In this document: positions 17,209-25,271 of the stretch, in pieces
How the letters are laid out: each line of letters opens with the position of its first letter
Position numbering within the stretch: the stretch's first letter is position 1
DNA from: DATBRG01 sp036560445
GTDB lineage: Bacteria > Pseudomonadota > Gammaproteobacteria > Burkholderiales > Methylophilaceae
Length of the DNA: 64,000 bases
Assembly (NCBI GenBank): GCA_036560445.1
Contig: DATBRG010000006.1
Location: 1 to 64,000 of the forward strand
Direction: 5' to 3'
Program-made: the position numbers and the translations under genes
The notes under the pieces: model-generated
Seen by the model: the letters and a program-made list of their open reading frames with translations, nothing else
Database searches by the model: none
What the model was told of the DNA's origin: nothing

Positions 17209-17296
17209 GCTTTCCTATCTAAACCATCTACCATAAACGACAAAAGCCGCTAAACGGCTTTGTCGCTGTATATTATTGCCAACTTGTGGCATTTGT

Positions 17297-17373
17297 TGGT
17301 AGGCGCGATTGGACTCGAACCAACGACCCCCACCATGTCAAGGTGGTGCTCTAACCAGCTGAGCTACGCGCCT
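17297..17373 (-). tRNA. tRNA-Val (anticodon GAC)
   Basis: 77 nt with encoded CCA. Acceptor AGGCGCG pairs with CGCGCCT, the anticodon stem CCACC/GGTGG encloses TTGACAT placing GAC at 34-36, and the T-arm TTCGAGT is intact. It is 88 bp upstream of thrS on the same strand and may be co-transcribed with it. Confidence 0.97.
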
Positions 17374-17400
17374 GCTTTTTGTAAAGCAAAAGAGGTGCGA

Positions 17401-17429
17401 ATTCTAGCGCATTGCGGCAACTCGCGCAA
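17401..17429 (-). promoter_or_regulatory. Sigma70-type promoter of tRNA-Val/thrS unit
   Basis: On the minus strand TTGCGC (17429-17424), a 17-bp spacer, and TAGAAT (17406-17401), 27 bp upstream of the tRNA-Val 5' end. The -10 is near consensus; the -35 matches at four of six positions. Confidence 0.65.
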
Positions 17430-17482
17430 ACGCATCGGGAAAGCAAACCTTGCCGAGGCTATAATGTAAGCCTCTCAAAATA

Positions 17483-18103
17483 ATGCCTAACATGCACGTT
17501 ATTAGCCAAACAGAGCAAGCCATTGATGACATCGCCAGAAATGGTTACGCCATCATTGAGCAATTCCTGCCTGCTGAAATTATCTCTTCACTAGCGGATG
17601 AAGCACGGGGATTCCAATCCTCGGGCTTAATGCGCAAGGCGGTCACGGGGAAAAGCCAGGACTCGAGTTCAGACAGCTTGCGTGGTGATTTCATTCACTG
17701 GCTGGGAAACCCGAACAGCCCAGCACAGCACACCTATCAAACCGCGATGTATGAATTAAGTGCTGTGCTCAACCGCAGTCTATACCTAGGGTTGTTCGAA
17801 TTCGAAACACATTTCGCCATCTATCCCGCTGGCAAAGGCTACGCAAAACATCTTGACCAATTGAAGGGCTCTCAAGAGCGGCAAGTCAGCACTATTCTTT
17901 ACCTTAGCCAGAACTGGCAGAGCACGGATGGTGGCGAACTTAGGCTTTATCTGGATGAAGAGACCCATCAAGATATCTCCCCACACAGTGGCAAATTGGT
18001 AGTCTTTCTCTCAGACCGTTTCTGGCATGAGGTCTTGCCGGCCAATAGAGAGCGCATCAGCCTGACGGGCTGGTTCAGGAAAAGAGGTAGCCGGCTGCCA
18101 TGA
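17483..18103 (+). CDS. 2-oxoglutarate/Fe(II) dioxygenase (prolyl-4-hydroxylase-like)
   Basis: 206 residues. The double-stranded beta-helix core has the Fe ligands His123 and Asp125 (YAKHLDQ), His182 (FWHEVLP), and an Arg at 189 or 191 for 2-oxoglutarate, followed by the typical SLTGWFRKR end. ILYLSQNWQSTDGGELRLY and SGKLVVFLSDRFWHEV are the diagnostic strands. Such enzymes hydroxylate protein or small-molecule side chains. Two ATGs (17483 and 17492) are possible. The gene overlaps the decarboxylase start by 4 bp (ATGA), so the two products are probably made together. Confidence 0.88.
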   Translation: MPNMHVISQTEQAIDDIARNGYAIIEQFLPAEIISSLADEARGFQSSGLMRKAVTGKSQDSSSDSLRGDFIHWLGNPNSPAQHTYQTAMYELSAVLNRSLYLGLFEFETHFAIYPAGKGYAKHLDQLKGSQERQVSTILYLSQNWQSTDGGELRLYLDEETHQDISPHSGKLVVFLSDRFWHEVLPANRERISLTGWFRKRGSRLP

Positions 18104-19563
18104 GTTCCAAAACCATCAACGACATATTCAATGCAGAGGAATTCCGCAGCTTTGGTCATGACTTGATTGACCTACTGGCGGATCAACTAAATAGTCATTT
18201 GCACGGCGAAGGAAAGGTACTTAACTGGCGCAACCCTGCGGCCGAGGACAAACATTGGCAGCAAGCCCTGCCAGTCAAGCCATCCATAGATAGCTCAGAG
18301 CTCTTACAAAGACTCAGGACAGATATCTTGCCTGGCAGCCTAGCCATACATCACCCACGCAATATGGGGCATCAAGTGGCGACACCTATCCCTGTCGCCG
18401 CGCTCTGTGATCTCGTCGCAGCACTGACCAACCAAGCGATGGCAGTCTACGAAACAGGCCCTACTGCCACCATGATCGAACGTCAGGTTCTACGCTGGCT
18501 CAGTGAACTAGTGGGTTGGAAAACGGATGGTGCCGAAGTAAACGGGGTCCTTACCACTGGCGGCGCCCAGGCTAACCTTACTGCGTTATTAGCCGCGAGG
18601 CAGCGCAGCGCAGTATCGAACATCTGGAAACACGGCGTTGCCAGCCATCCGCCAATGTATATCCTGGCCTCGGAGCATTCGCATTATTCAGTCAGCCGCG
18701 CTGCGGGGATCATGGGGTTAGGCACGGATACAGTCATCAGCATCGCAACAGATACCCAGGGCCGCATGATTCCAGAAGCTCTTTTCCAGGCGCATCAGCA
18801 ATGCCTAAGAAATCAGCAGCACATCCTGGCTGTCGTTGCCAACGCTGGCTGCACGCCGACCGGTAGTATCGATCCACTGCTAGAGATCGGCCAATATTGC
18901 CAGGAATATAGCTTATGGCTACATGTGGATGGCGCGCATGGCGCCTCTGCCCTGCTCTCCAGACAATACCGCCAACAGCTGCAAGGCATAGAACTCGCTG
19001 ACTCGGTGGTTTGGGATGGCCACAAAATGCTTTATATGCCTGCTACCGTATCTGCGGTTCTGTTCCGTGAGCCTGAAAACAGTTACTCGGCATTCGCCCA
19101 GGATGCGTCTTACTTGTTTCAAGGCAACAATCATGATGTGGAAACCTACAATGTCAGTTATCGCACGCTGGAATGTACTAAGCGCATGATGGGGCTCAAG
19201 CTATGGGCGACATTCTCGCTATATGGTGTTGAAGGTCTTGCCAGCCTCGTTGAACATACTTTTTCGACAGCGGGTTTGTTAGCAAAGAAATTGGCTGAAG
19301 CAGAAGATTTTGAATTACTGATGCAGCCGCAAACCAATATCGTCTGCTTTCGTCACTTATGTGAGAAGTTATTAACAACAGAAGCATTGAATTCACTACA
19401 GGCAGAGTTACGAAATACATTAGTGCAAAGCGGGGCTTTCCATCTCACTCAAGTCAAACTGAATGGCGTGCTGTGGCTACGCACCACTATCATGAATCCG
19501 TTGACCAAGGAGAGTGACCTGGACGCGCTAATTTTGGCGCTACTTAGTACGCATATCAACTAA
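18100..19563 (+). CDS. PLP-dependent group II amino acid decarboxylase
   Basis: 487 residues, cytosolic. Fold type I: the TTGGAQANLTALLAAR cofactor region, the segment LHVDGAHGASALL containing the Asp that contacts the pyridine nitrogen, and WDGHKMLYMP with the Schiff-base Lys309. Family members decarboxylate aromatic amino acids, glutamate or 2,4-diaminobutyrate; I cannot choose the substrate from sequence alone. It overlaps the dioxygenase gene by 4 bp and is followed by a hairpin that can terminate transcription in both directions. Confidence 0.88.
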   Translation: MSSKTINDIFNAEEFRSFGHDLIDLLADQLNSHLHGEGKVLNWRNPAAEDKHWQQALPVKPSIDSSELLQRLRTDILPGSLAIHHPRNMGHQVATPIPVAALCDLVAALTNQAMAVYETGPTATMIERQVLRWLSELVGWKTDGAEVNGVLTTGGAQANLTALLAARQRSAVSNIWKHGVASHPPMYILASEHSHYSVSRAAGIMGLGTDTVISIATDTQGRMIPEALFQAHQQCLRNQQHILAVVANAGCTPTGSIDPLLEIGQYCQEYSLWLHVDGAHGASALLSRQYRQQLQGIELADSVVWDGHKMLYMPATVSAVLFREPENSYSAFAQDASYLFQGNNHDVETYNVSYRTLECTKRMMGLKLWATFSLYGVEGLASLVEHTFSTAGLLAKKLAEAEDFELLMQPQTNIVCFRHLCEKLLTTEALNSLQAELRNTLVQSGAFHLTQVKLNGVLWLRTTIMNPLTKESDLDALILALLSTHIN

Positions 19564-19565
19564 TA

Positions 19566-19596
19566 CAAAAGAAAAAGGCCGCAAATAAGCGGCCTC
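19566..19596 (-). terminator. Terminator, mainly minus strand
   Basis: GGCCGC-aaataa-GCGGCC at 19577-19594. On the minus strand it is followed by a T-run, fitting the end of the Tyr/Pro-rich gene. In the plus direction it is followed only by TCTTCCT, so it would be weaker for the decarboxylase. Confidence 0.75.
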
Positions 19597-19640
19597 TTCC
19601 TATTACACCGAAAGGTTATCCGGCACTCAATATGCAGTGA

Positions 19641-19940
19641 TTAATCACGCCAATGTCTGTGCCAGTCACGACGATCGTCATGATCATGACGATAACGCGG
19701 CTCATCATAATAATATCTAAAATAGGCGCTTGGGCCGTAGTAAACCGGCGCAGGTCGATAATAGACAACTGGCGGTGGCGCATAATAAACAGGTGGTGGC
19801 GCATAAACTACCGGCGGGCCAGCATAGTATCCGGGTACCCCCAGGTTAATACTAAAACCAAATGAATCATGTGCATTCGCGCTAGTCGCCGCAACCAATG
19901 CGAATAGCCCTGCAACTAATGTTAAGTGAATCTTCTTCAT
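19641..19940 (-). CDS. Exported Tyr/Pro-rich protein with His/Asp/Arg-rich tail
   Basis: 99 residues: a good signal peptide (about 1-23, ending SANA), a middle of repeated PPPVYY/PAPVYY units (about 40-70), and a charged tail rich in His, Asp, Arg and Trp. No enzyme fold is expected. The composition resembles small cell-envelope or virulence-associated proteins of unknown function; the tail could bind metal. An AAGGAG ribosome-binding site supports the start. It has its own terminator and looks monocistronic. Confidence 0.75.
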   Translation of the reverse strand: MKKIHLTLVAGLFALVAATSANAHDSFGFSINLGVPGYYAGPPVVYAPPPVYYAPPPVVYYRPAPVYYGPSAYFRYYYDEPRYRHDHDDRRDWHRHWRD

Positions 19941-20049
19941 TGCTTACTCCTTATCGTTAATTCCCCGATATTGAGTGAATAACGCAATAGCTGCTGATTG
20001 GTTTACCTCTGGACAATTGACTAATAATTAGCGGCCAGCATTAATGTAG

Positions 20050-20640
20050 TTAGATATGGCATAGTGGATTTTGTTCCGCTTGCGCATTGGCCCAACTAAT
20101 TGCCTTAACCAATGCGTTCTCGCTAGCCTGAGAAAGCGCACTAGCGCCACCAGCCGCATTGGGTGTAGTGGCAGCTACACTGGCTGATATCAAGTCTGTT
20201 GATAGCACTTTTCGCGTTTTCTTATCTACCAGCACCACACTCATTTGCACCACGCCTTCACTAGTAGCCGGGCTGGTAAATACCTGGTCGAAAACCTGTA
20301 GTTTTAATTTCAGGCTGCAATTTAAAGGCTGTTGGCTCAATTGCAGCATTGTATTCAGCTTGCTGGATAACAGCTCCGGGGGCGCCGATGACCAACGGCT
20401 ATCCGCATAAAACAATATTCTCGAAGTATTTTCATAGTTGAGTCGATAGCGCATTTGCTGATAGTTTAATGACTCTGCGGCAGTAATTTCCTCTACGCCA
20501 ATTTTCGCGATCAAGCGCTGATCCGGGTTTGGTTGCACGGCCAAGCCAAAATCATAGGTGGCGAGGTTGGGTCTGGTTTTACTCGATCCCACACAGGCCA
20601 CTTGGCTAATGATTAGCAACACTAAAATGAAATATCGCAT
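20050..20640 (-). CDS. ABC-type transport auxiliary lipoprotein of MCE system
   Basis: 196 residues from the ATG at 20640, which gives a hydrophobic signal ending SQVAC, an acceptable though not ideal lipobox. An in-frame ATG at 20700 abuts the MCE gene but puts 20 polar residues ahead of the signal, so the later start is preferred. The remainder fits the ABC_trans_aux family (PqiC-like), which supplies an outer-membrane or periplasmic partner for MCE lipid transporters. It is the last gene of the MCE operon. Confidence 0.8.
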   Translation of the reverse strand: MRYFILVLLIISQVACVGSSKTRPNLATYDFGLAVQPNPDQRLIAKIGVEEITAAESLNYQQMRYRLNYENTSRILFYADSRWSSAPPELLSSKLNTMLQLSQQPLNCSLKLKLQVFDQVFTSPATSEGVVQMSVVLVDKKTRKVLSTDLISASVAATTPNAAGGASALSQASENALVKAISWANAQAEQNPLCHI

Positions 20641-20700
20641 GGGCGCCCCAAAGGTTTCTTCTGATTGATAGCCAGTTAAATCCAGCATGTTCATTTCCAA

Positions 20701-21642
20701 TTACTTGAACCCCGGTTCGCCGGGGCCAGGTTGTGGTGCCGGCATACCAAATACCAGACTCTGCGGGTTATCTTCCAGCAGGTCTATCAAATAATCAAAA
20801 TGCCGCAAATCATGATTCATGTTTTGGCTGAGCAGATGCAATTGCGGCAGGGTTTCGTTATCCAATGTATCCAGTATCTGGCCAGAATTGGTTTCGACTC
20901 GGCCAGCGATATTCCTGAACTCCCTTGCAGTTTCATTCAGCTCGCTAAGCACAGGCCGTGCGCTGTCAGAAGTCTGCTGTAAGCTTTCCAGCGTTTGTAA
21001 TAGCTGTTTCTGGTTCACCTCCGAAGCCAACTGGCCGACATGAGTGAACATGATGGAAGCCGAATCCAATACCGGCTCTACCTTGGCTGAAGCTTTATCA
21101 AGGTTATCCAAAGTACGATTCAGTTTCTGTCCATCCAGGCCTGCAATCAAGCGATTGGCGGTTTCGGTCAGTTTGCTGGTGTTCGTAATGAGTACCTCCA
21201 GCTGCGAAATCAGCTGCGGGCCATTACTCAGCAAATGATCTACAAATGAAGGCCGCAATGGGATATTGCTTCCAGCAGCAAGCTTGGGGGAAGACTTACT
21301 CTCATCGTTCAAATCGATATAAGACAGGCCGGTAATGCCCTGCATCCTTAATTCGGCATAGGCTTCTTTTGTAAGTTGCAGGCTTTCCGGAACCACAATA
21401 CTAATCAGGATGGATGTCTGTGAAGCCGGATCAAATGCCATCCCTGTTACTTTCCCTACATCAACCCCGCGGAACTTCACACTAGATTCAACGCTTAAGC
21501 CCGTGACTGGCAATGGCGATACTACCGTGTAACTGGCAAGCTGCTGGCGCGAACCACCTAGCCACCAATAGGCAAATATCGATGCCAATATTAGAAATAG
21601 CGTAAATAGGCCAACTGCTATGGCGTGGGCGCGATTTTCCAT
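20701..21642 (-). CDS. MCE (MlaD-like) substrate-binding protein
   Basis: 313 residues: one N-terminal membrane anchor (about 8-27), one MCE domain (about 38-115: PVTGLSVESSVKFRGVDVGKV, then a hydrophobic pore-loop-like ITGLSYIDL), then a long alpha-helical, coiled-coil-like tail (about 140-290). MlaD-type proteins form hexamers on the permease and carry phospholipid across the periplasm. The long helical tail may form a tube, as in PqiB/LetB-class proteins, rather than a short ring. The gene starts one base after the ATPase gene stops. Confidence 0.9.
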   Translation of the reverse strand: MENRAHAIAVGLFTLFLILASIFAYWWLGGSRQQLASYTVVSPLPVTGLSVESSVKFRGVDVGKVTGMAFDPASQTSILISIVVPESLQLTKEAYAELRMQGITGLSYIDLNDESKSSPKLAAGSNIPLRPSFVDHLLSNGPQLISQLEVLITNTSKLTETANRLIAGLDGQKLNRTLDNLDKASAKVEPVLDSASIMFTHVGQLASEVNQKQLLQTLESLQQTSDSARPVLSELNETAREFRNIAGRVETNSGQILDTLDNETLPQLHLLSQNMNHDLRHFDYLIDLLEDNPQSLVFGMPAPQPGPGEPGFK

Positions 21643-22434
21643 TTATTTGGCCTTCTCAAGTCGATTGCTGACACCATGAAAAAAATTAACAATAAACGGA
21701 TGCTCGATACTCGCCAGCTCTTGTAGCGAACAGGCAGTAATGATTCTCTTATCAGCCAATACTGCCACACGGTCTGCGAGTGATACCAAGGTATCAAGGT
21801 CGTGTGTTACAAACAACACCGTCAGGCCGAGTGACTGCTTAAGATGCTTGATAAGCTCTACAAATTTCTTACTACGGTCAGGATCAAGCCCCGCAGTGGG
21901 CTCATCCAGCATCAACAGCTCCGGCTCCAATGCCAGCGCACGTGCAAGACCGACACGTTTCACCATGCCGCCAGATAATTGTGCTGGCAATAAATCTGCG
22001 TGCTGGGGTTCCAACTCAACCAGTGCCAGCTTATGCATCACCAGTTTGCGTATCGTCGGCTCATCAAACTGTTTCAATTCACGTAACAGAAAAGCAATGT
22101 TGTCGAATACTGACAACGCCGAGAATAAAGCACCCTGCTGGAACAACATACCAAAACGATTCATCAGATGCTGTTTTTCTATCCTATCCAGGCTGTGCAG
22201 GTCTTTTCCAAACAGCAGTATTGAGCCGCTAGTAGGCTCAGTCAGACCAACTATGTGGCGCAACAAAGTGGTTTTACCGCTACCGGAGCCGCCTACTAAT
22301 GCAACTATCTCACCACGCCTGACTTGCAGATTCAGGTTTTTATGGATGACGACATTGCCATACTGCGTAGAGACGTTTCTTACCTCCAGTACGATATCAG
22401 CATCTCTGTTTTTCATCATCGCAGCCTCGTTCAA
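21643..22434 (-). CDS. MlaF-like ABC transporter ATP-binding protein
   Basis: 263 residues. Walker A is GGSGSGKTT near 50, the signature LSGGMVKRVGLARAL near 155 (the MVKR form typical of MlaF), Walker B LLMLDEPTAGLDP, and the switch His in VTHDLDTL. It powers the adjacent MlaE-type permease. The start overlaps the permease stop by 4 bp (ATGA), and its stop abuts the MCE gene. Confidence 0.93.
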   Translation of the reverse strand: MNEAAMMKNRDADIVLEVRNVSTQYGNVVIHKNLNLQVRRGEIVALVGGSGSGKTTLLRHIVGLTEPTSGSILLFGKDLHSLDRIEKQHLMNRFGMLFQQGALFSALSVFDNIAFLLRELKQFDEPTIRKLVMHKLALVELEPQHADLLPAQLSGGMVKRVGLARALALEPELLMLDEPTAGLDPDRSKKFVELIKHLKQSLGLTVLFVTHDLDTLVSLADRVAVLADKRIITACSLQELASIEHPFIVNFFHGVSNRLEKAK

Positions 22435-23549
22435 ACCCCTATATCCCTGGTCGCAATGGCAAACCAGGCATCCACGAGGATAACGCTCACTATCGAAGTC
22501 ACTACAGAACTGGTTGTACTAGTGCTTAAGCTTTCGGTATTAGGCTTGATGCGTAAACCAAAGTGACAGGCCACTAGCGTAACCACAAACCCGAACAGCA
22601 CTCCCTTAATCAGGCTCAGAGTCAGATTAACTGGCAGGACAACCGATGGCAGATAGTCGAAGAAGAACTTAAAGCCAATTCCCAGCTCTATATTGGACGA
22701 TAACGCACCGCCGGAAATCGCCCAGAATGATGTCCATAACACCAGAAAGGGAGCAATAAAGGTAAGCCCCAACACTTTGGGTAGAATCACCCGTAATATC
22801 CGCGAAATACCCATGGTAGTCAGCGCATCAATTTCCTCTGTGACCCTCATCACACCTATCTGGGCAGTCATGGCAGAGCCGGAACGACCGGCTACCAATA
22901 CCGCCATCAGCACGGGGCCCAGTTCCCGAATGATGGCAAGGCCCATGATGTTCACAATAAATATATCCGCGCCAAACACCCGTAACTGCCTGGCCATGAG
23001 ATAAGCCATCGCCACGCCTATCATAAAGCCTAACAACGCCGTTACTGGTAGCGCGGTAACCCCGCTTTTGTAGACATTGGCACTAAATTCGCGCCAGGGG
23101 AAATCCTGAGGCCGCTTGATCAAATAACCGACTTCGATCAGAAGCAGCCCTAGCAACTGTATAAAATCCTTCAAATGCTGGATGAATGCCAGCAATCTCA
23201 GCCCTAGGCCTTCCAGGGGCGATAACCAGTCATATTGCAGCTTATTGATTGGGGACGTAGATAGATTAAGCAGTGTGTCGAACAGTTCTACCTGCTCTGG
23301 TTGGAGTGTGACGAGTGTAGATACCTTATTACCCCAGCCACTCAACAGAATAGCCGCGCCTGCTGCGTCTAGTTGCTCTACTTGTTGAAGATCCCAATGA
23401 ACGAAAGGATCTGAGAAAAAAGGTGAGAGAGAATTCTTAAGCTCGCCGAAATCGTTTTCAATCGCGCGCAACGACCATTGACCAGCAAGCCGGATAAACT
23501 TGCGCCCCTGCGCATCCTGATCGATATTGAAGCTGGCAGCCCCCATCAA
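22431..23549 (-). CDS. MlaE-like ABC permease with N-terminal STAS domain
   Basis: 372 residues. The first ~100 residues form a STAS-like domain (SLRAIENDFGEL, QLDAAGAAILLSGWG), the role played by the separate MlaB protein in the canonical Mla system. The rest is an MlaE permease with about five membrane segments and the conserved GRSGSAMTAQIGVMRVTEEIDALTTMG motif. The fusion indicates an MCE system distinct from a standard mlaFEDCB operon. It is the first gene of the MCE cluster and lies 37 bp after the epimerase-like gene. Confidence 0.92.
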   Translation of the reverse strand: MMGAASFNIDQDAQGRKFIRLAGQWSLRAIENDFGELKNSLSPFFSDPFVHWDLQQVEQLDAAGAAILLSGWGNKVSTLVTLQPEQVELFDTLLNLSTSPINKLQYDWLSPLEGLGLRLLAFIQHLKDFIQLLGLLLIEVGYLIKRPQDFPWREFSANVYKSGVTALPVTALLGFMIGVAMAYLMARQLRVFGADIFIVNIMGLAIIRELGPVLMAVLVAGRSGSAMTAQIGVMRVTEEIDALTTMGISRILRVILPKVLGLTFIAPFLVLWTSFWAISGGALSSNIELGIGFKFFFDYLPSVVLPVNLTLSLIKGVLFGFVVTLVACHFGLRIKPNTESLSTSTTSSVVTSIVSVILVDAWFAIATRDIGV

Positions 23550-23586
23550 ATACCCTTTGTATTTTGATAGCTCGCCTAGTCAGACA

Positions 23587-24426
23587 TCAATCACCTAGCA
23601 AGCTACTGTAGCCAATTCGGTAATCCGGATATAACAGACTGAATCCTTCGCCAAGCATGCGCCTGTTACTTAGGCGCTTACCACCTTTTATAGCTGGTGG
23701 CTTTATTTGATTCAAGTTTACCCCAAGTTGCCCGGCAAGCCACATTAACACTTCATATTGGCTCACTGGCTGGCTATCGGTGACCACGTAACAATCTTGT
23801 ACGGCCTGTTTTGCGCGAACGCATTCCAGCAGGAAAGCAATAAAACTTGCAGCATCATCCCGATGAATGCGGTTAGTCCAGCTATCTTGCTGCGGCCATT
23901 GCTCCGGCTGGCGTGCAAGTCTAAGCATGCGGGTGCGGCCATGGCCATAAATGCCGGATAGCCTTAATACCGTGGATAAACAACCTGTAGTTTTGAGTAA
24001 GGCCTCAGCTTCCAGCAGGCGCTCACCACCAAAGTCAGCGGGGATAGCTGGGCTGGCTTCATCCAGAAGTTCATCTGTTTGCTGGCCATAGACTCGCGTA
24101 CTGGATACAAAAAATACATGTTTAAGGCTAGCAGCTGGCGCTAAAAAATTCAGCACGTTATGCAAGCCATCAACATAATGTGCCTGATAACTTTCGTCCG
24201 TCTGTGCACTAGCAGCTACGCAATAAAGCAGAATTTCTGGGGTTAGTGACTCCAGGGATCGTAAGCTGGATGGCTGGGTAACATCTGCCTGGATTAGCTT
24301 GACGCCACTTGGCAAGGATTTATTGCTGTAGCGCAGGCCGTAAACTTCAAAATCTTCTTGATTCAGTCGTTCGGCGACAGCGCAACCAAGATCGCCGCAA
24401 CCGGCTATCAGGACTTTGCAGGCCAT
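23587..24426 (-). CDS. NAD(P)-dependent epimerase/dehydratase-like protein (YeeZ-type)
   Basis: 279 residues with an N-terminal Rossmann fold: the GCGDLGCAVAERL dinucleotide-binding loop at 9-21, VFFVSSTRVYGQ in the position of the catalytic Ser/Tyr region, and RLSGIYGHGR. This is the atypical short-chain dehydrogenase group around YeeZ, whose substrate is unknown. It overlaps the Nudix gene by 19 bp and sits between the nuo operon tail and the MCE operon. Confidence 0.85.
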   Translation of the reverse strand: MACKVLIAGCGDLGCAVAERLNQEDFEVYGLRYSNKSLPSGVKLIQADVTQPSSLRSLESLTPEILLYCVAASAQTDESYQAHYVDGLHNVLNFLAPAASLKHVFFVSSTRVYGQQTDELLDEASPAIPADFGGERLLEAEALLKTTGCLSTVLRLSGIYGHGRTRMLRLARQPEQWPQQDSWTNRIHRDDAASFIAFLLECVRAKQAVQDCYVVTDSQPVSQYEVLMWLAGQLGVNLNQIKPPAIKGGKRLSNRRMLGEGFSLLYPDYRIGYSSLLGD

Positions 24427-24971
24427 GTGCCTTGAAGGTATTTTTCTGCCCAGAACAGGGCAATGATGGTCTTTCCATCGGTAATCTCACCACGCTGCAC
24501 CATAGCCAGGCAATCCTGCAGGCTTGCATCAAACAACTGCAGATGCTCATCCGCATCACGCTGATGTTGGCCCGCACTGAGACCTCGCGCGAGGTAGATA
24601 TGGATGATCTCATTGGAGTAACCGATACAAGGATGTTGCGCTGCCAGGTATATCCATTCCTGTGCGCTATAGCCAGTTTCTTCCAGCAATTCACGCTGGC
24701 CTGTTACCAACGGGGACTCACCCGCATCTATCTTGCCCGCAGGCAGCTCGATGAAAACTTTTTTAAGCGGGTAACGGAATTGCCGCTCCAGCAAGAAATT
24801 TCCACTGAGCAGTACTGGAATCACAATCACCGCACCGGGATGGGCAATATATTCTCGCAGCGCTTCGCTGCCATTGGGCAGACATGCGTTATCACGCAGA
24901 ACATGAAGCAGGTTACCGTCGAATACGGTTTCAGAGCTGAGGCAGACTTCGGTAAGGTCGTCTTCACTCAT
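24408..24971 (-). CDS. Nudix hydrolase (ADP-ribose pyrophosphatase-like)
   Basis: 187 residues. Residues 79-101 match the full Nudix signature GX5EX7REUXEEXGU exactly (G, E85, then RELLEETGY). The preceding FRYPLKKVFIELPAGKID context is typical of ADP-ribose or nucleoside-diphosphate-sugar pyrophosphatases (NudF-like). It would hydrolyse ADP-ribose to AMP and ribose 5-phosphate. It lies 9 bp after the DUF2818 gene and overlaps the epimerase gene. Confidence 0.92.
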   Translation of the reverse strand: MSEDDLTEVCLSSETVFDGNLLHVLRDNACLPNGSEALREYIAHPGAVIVIPVLLSGNFLLERQFRYPLKKVFIELPAGKIDAGESPLVTGQRELLEETGYSAQEWIYLAAQHPCIGYSNEIIHIYLARGLSAGQHQRDADEHLQLFDASLQDCLAMVQRGEITDGKTIIALFWAEKYLQGTWPAKS

Positions 24972-24980
24972 TGGACAGGC

Positions 24981-25271
24981 TCACTTCTTCCAGAAGTAGC
25001 GATAGACAAAACCGGGGAAAGCAAACACCAGGAAAAGGCAGGCCGTGACAGCGTAAAACTCCCATTTCTGCGGTGCGGTTTGCCCTATAGTGGAGTATTC
25101 AGTATAGACGGCGATTGCACCCATCACAAAGTAAAGTACGATGATCTCGAGCAGGCACCATGCGAATGACTTGGGCTGTTTTTTGAGTGGTATAAGATAA
25201 AACAACCGCTCGGAAAACCAAGGGAGGTTGGCAGCCAGCAAAACCAGAAAAAGCAATATGAGGTTGGTCAT
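24981..25271 (-). CDS. DUF2818 small membrane protein, attached to the nuo operon
   Basis: 96 residues with about three membrane helices (about 1-20, 37-58, 70-92) and charged linkers. Start ATGA overlaps the nuoN stop by 4 bp. DUF2818 genes are known directly after nuoN in betaproteobacteria. This constant position suggests a role in complex I assembly or membrane-arm stability, but no function is established. Confidence 0.88.
   Translation of the reverse strand: MTNLILLFLVLLAANLPWFSERLFYLIPLKKQPKSFAWCLLEIIVLYFVMGAIAVYTEYSTIGQTAPQKWEFYAVTACLFLVFAFPGFVYRYFWKK

Noticed and set aside
16360..17253. Long open frame (297 codons) on the plus strand opposite thrS
   Set aside because: It lies wholly antisense to a certain gene, has no recognised motif, and mirrors thrS codon structure.
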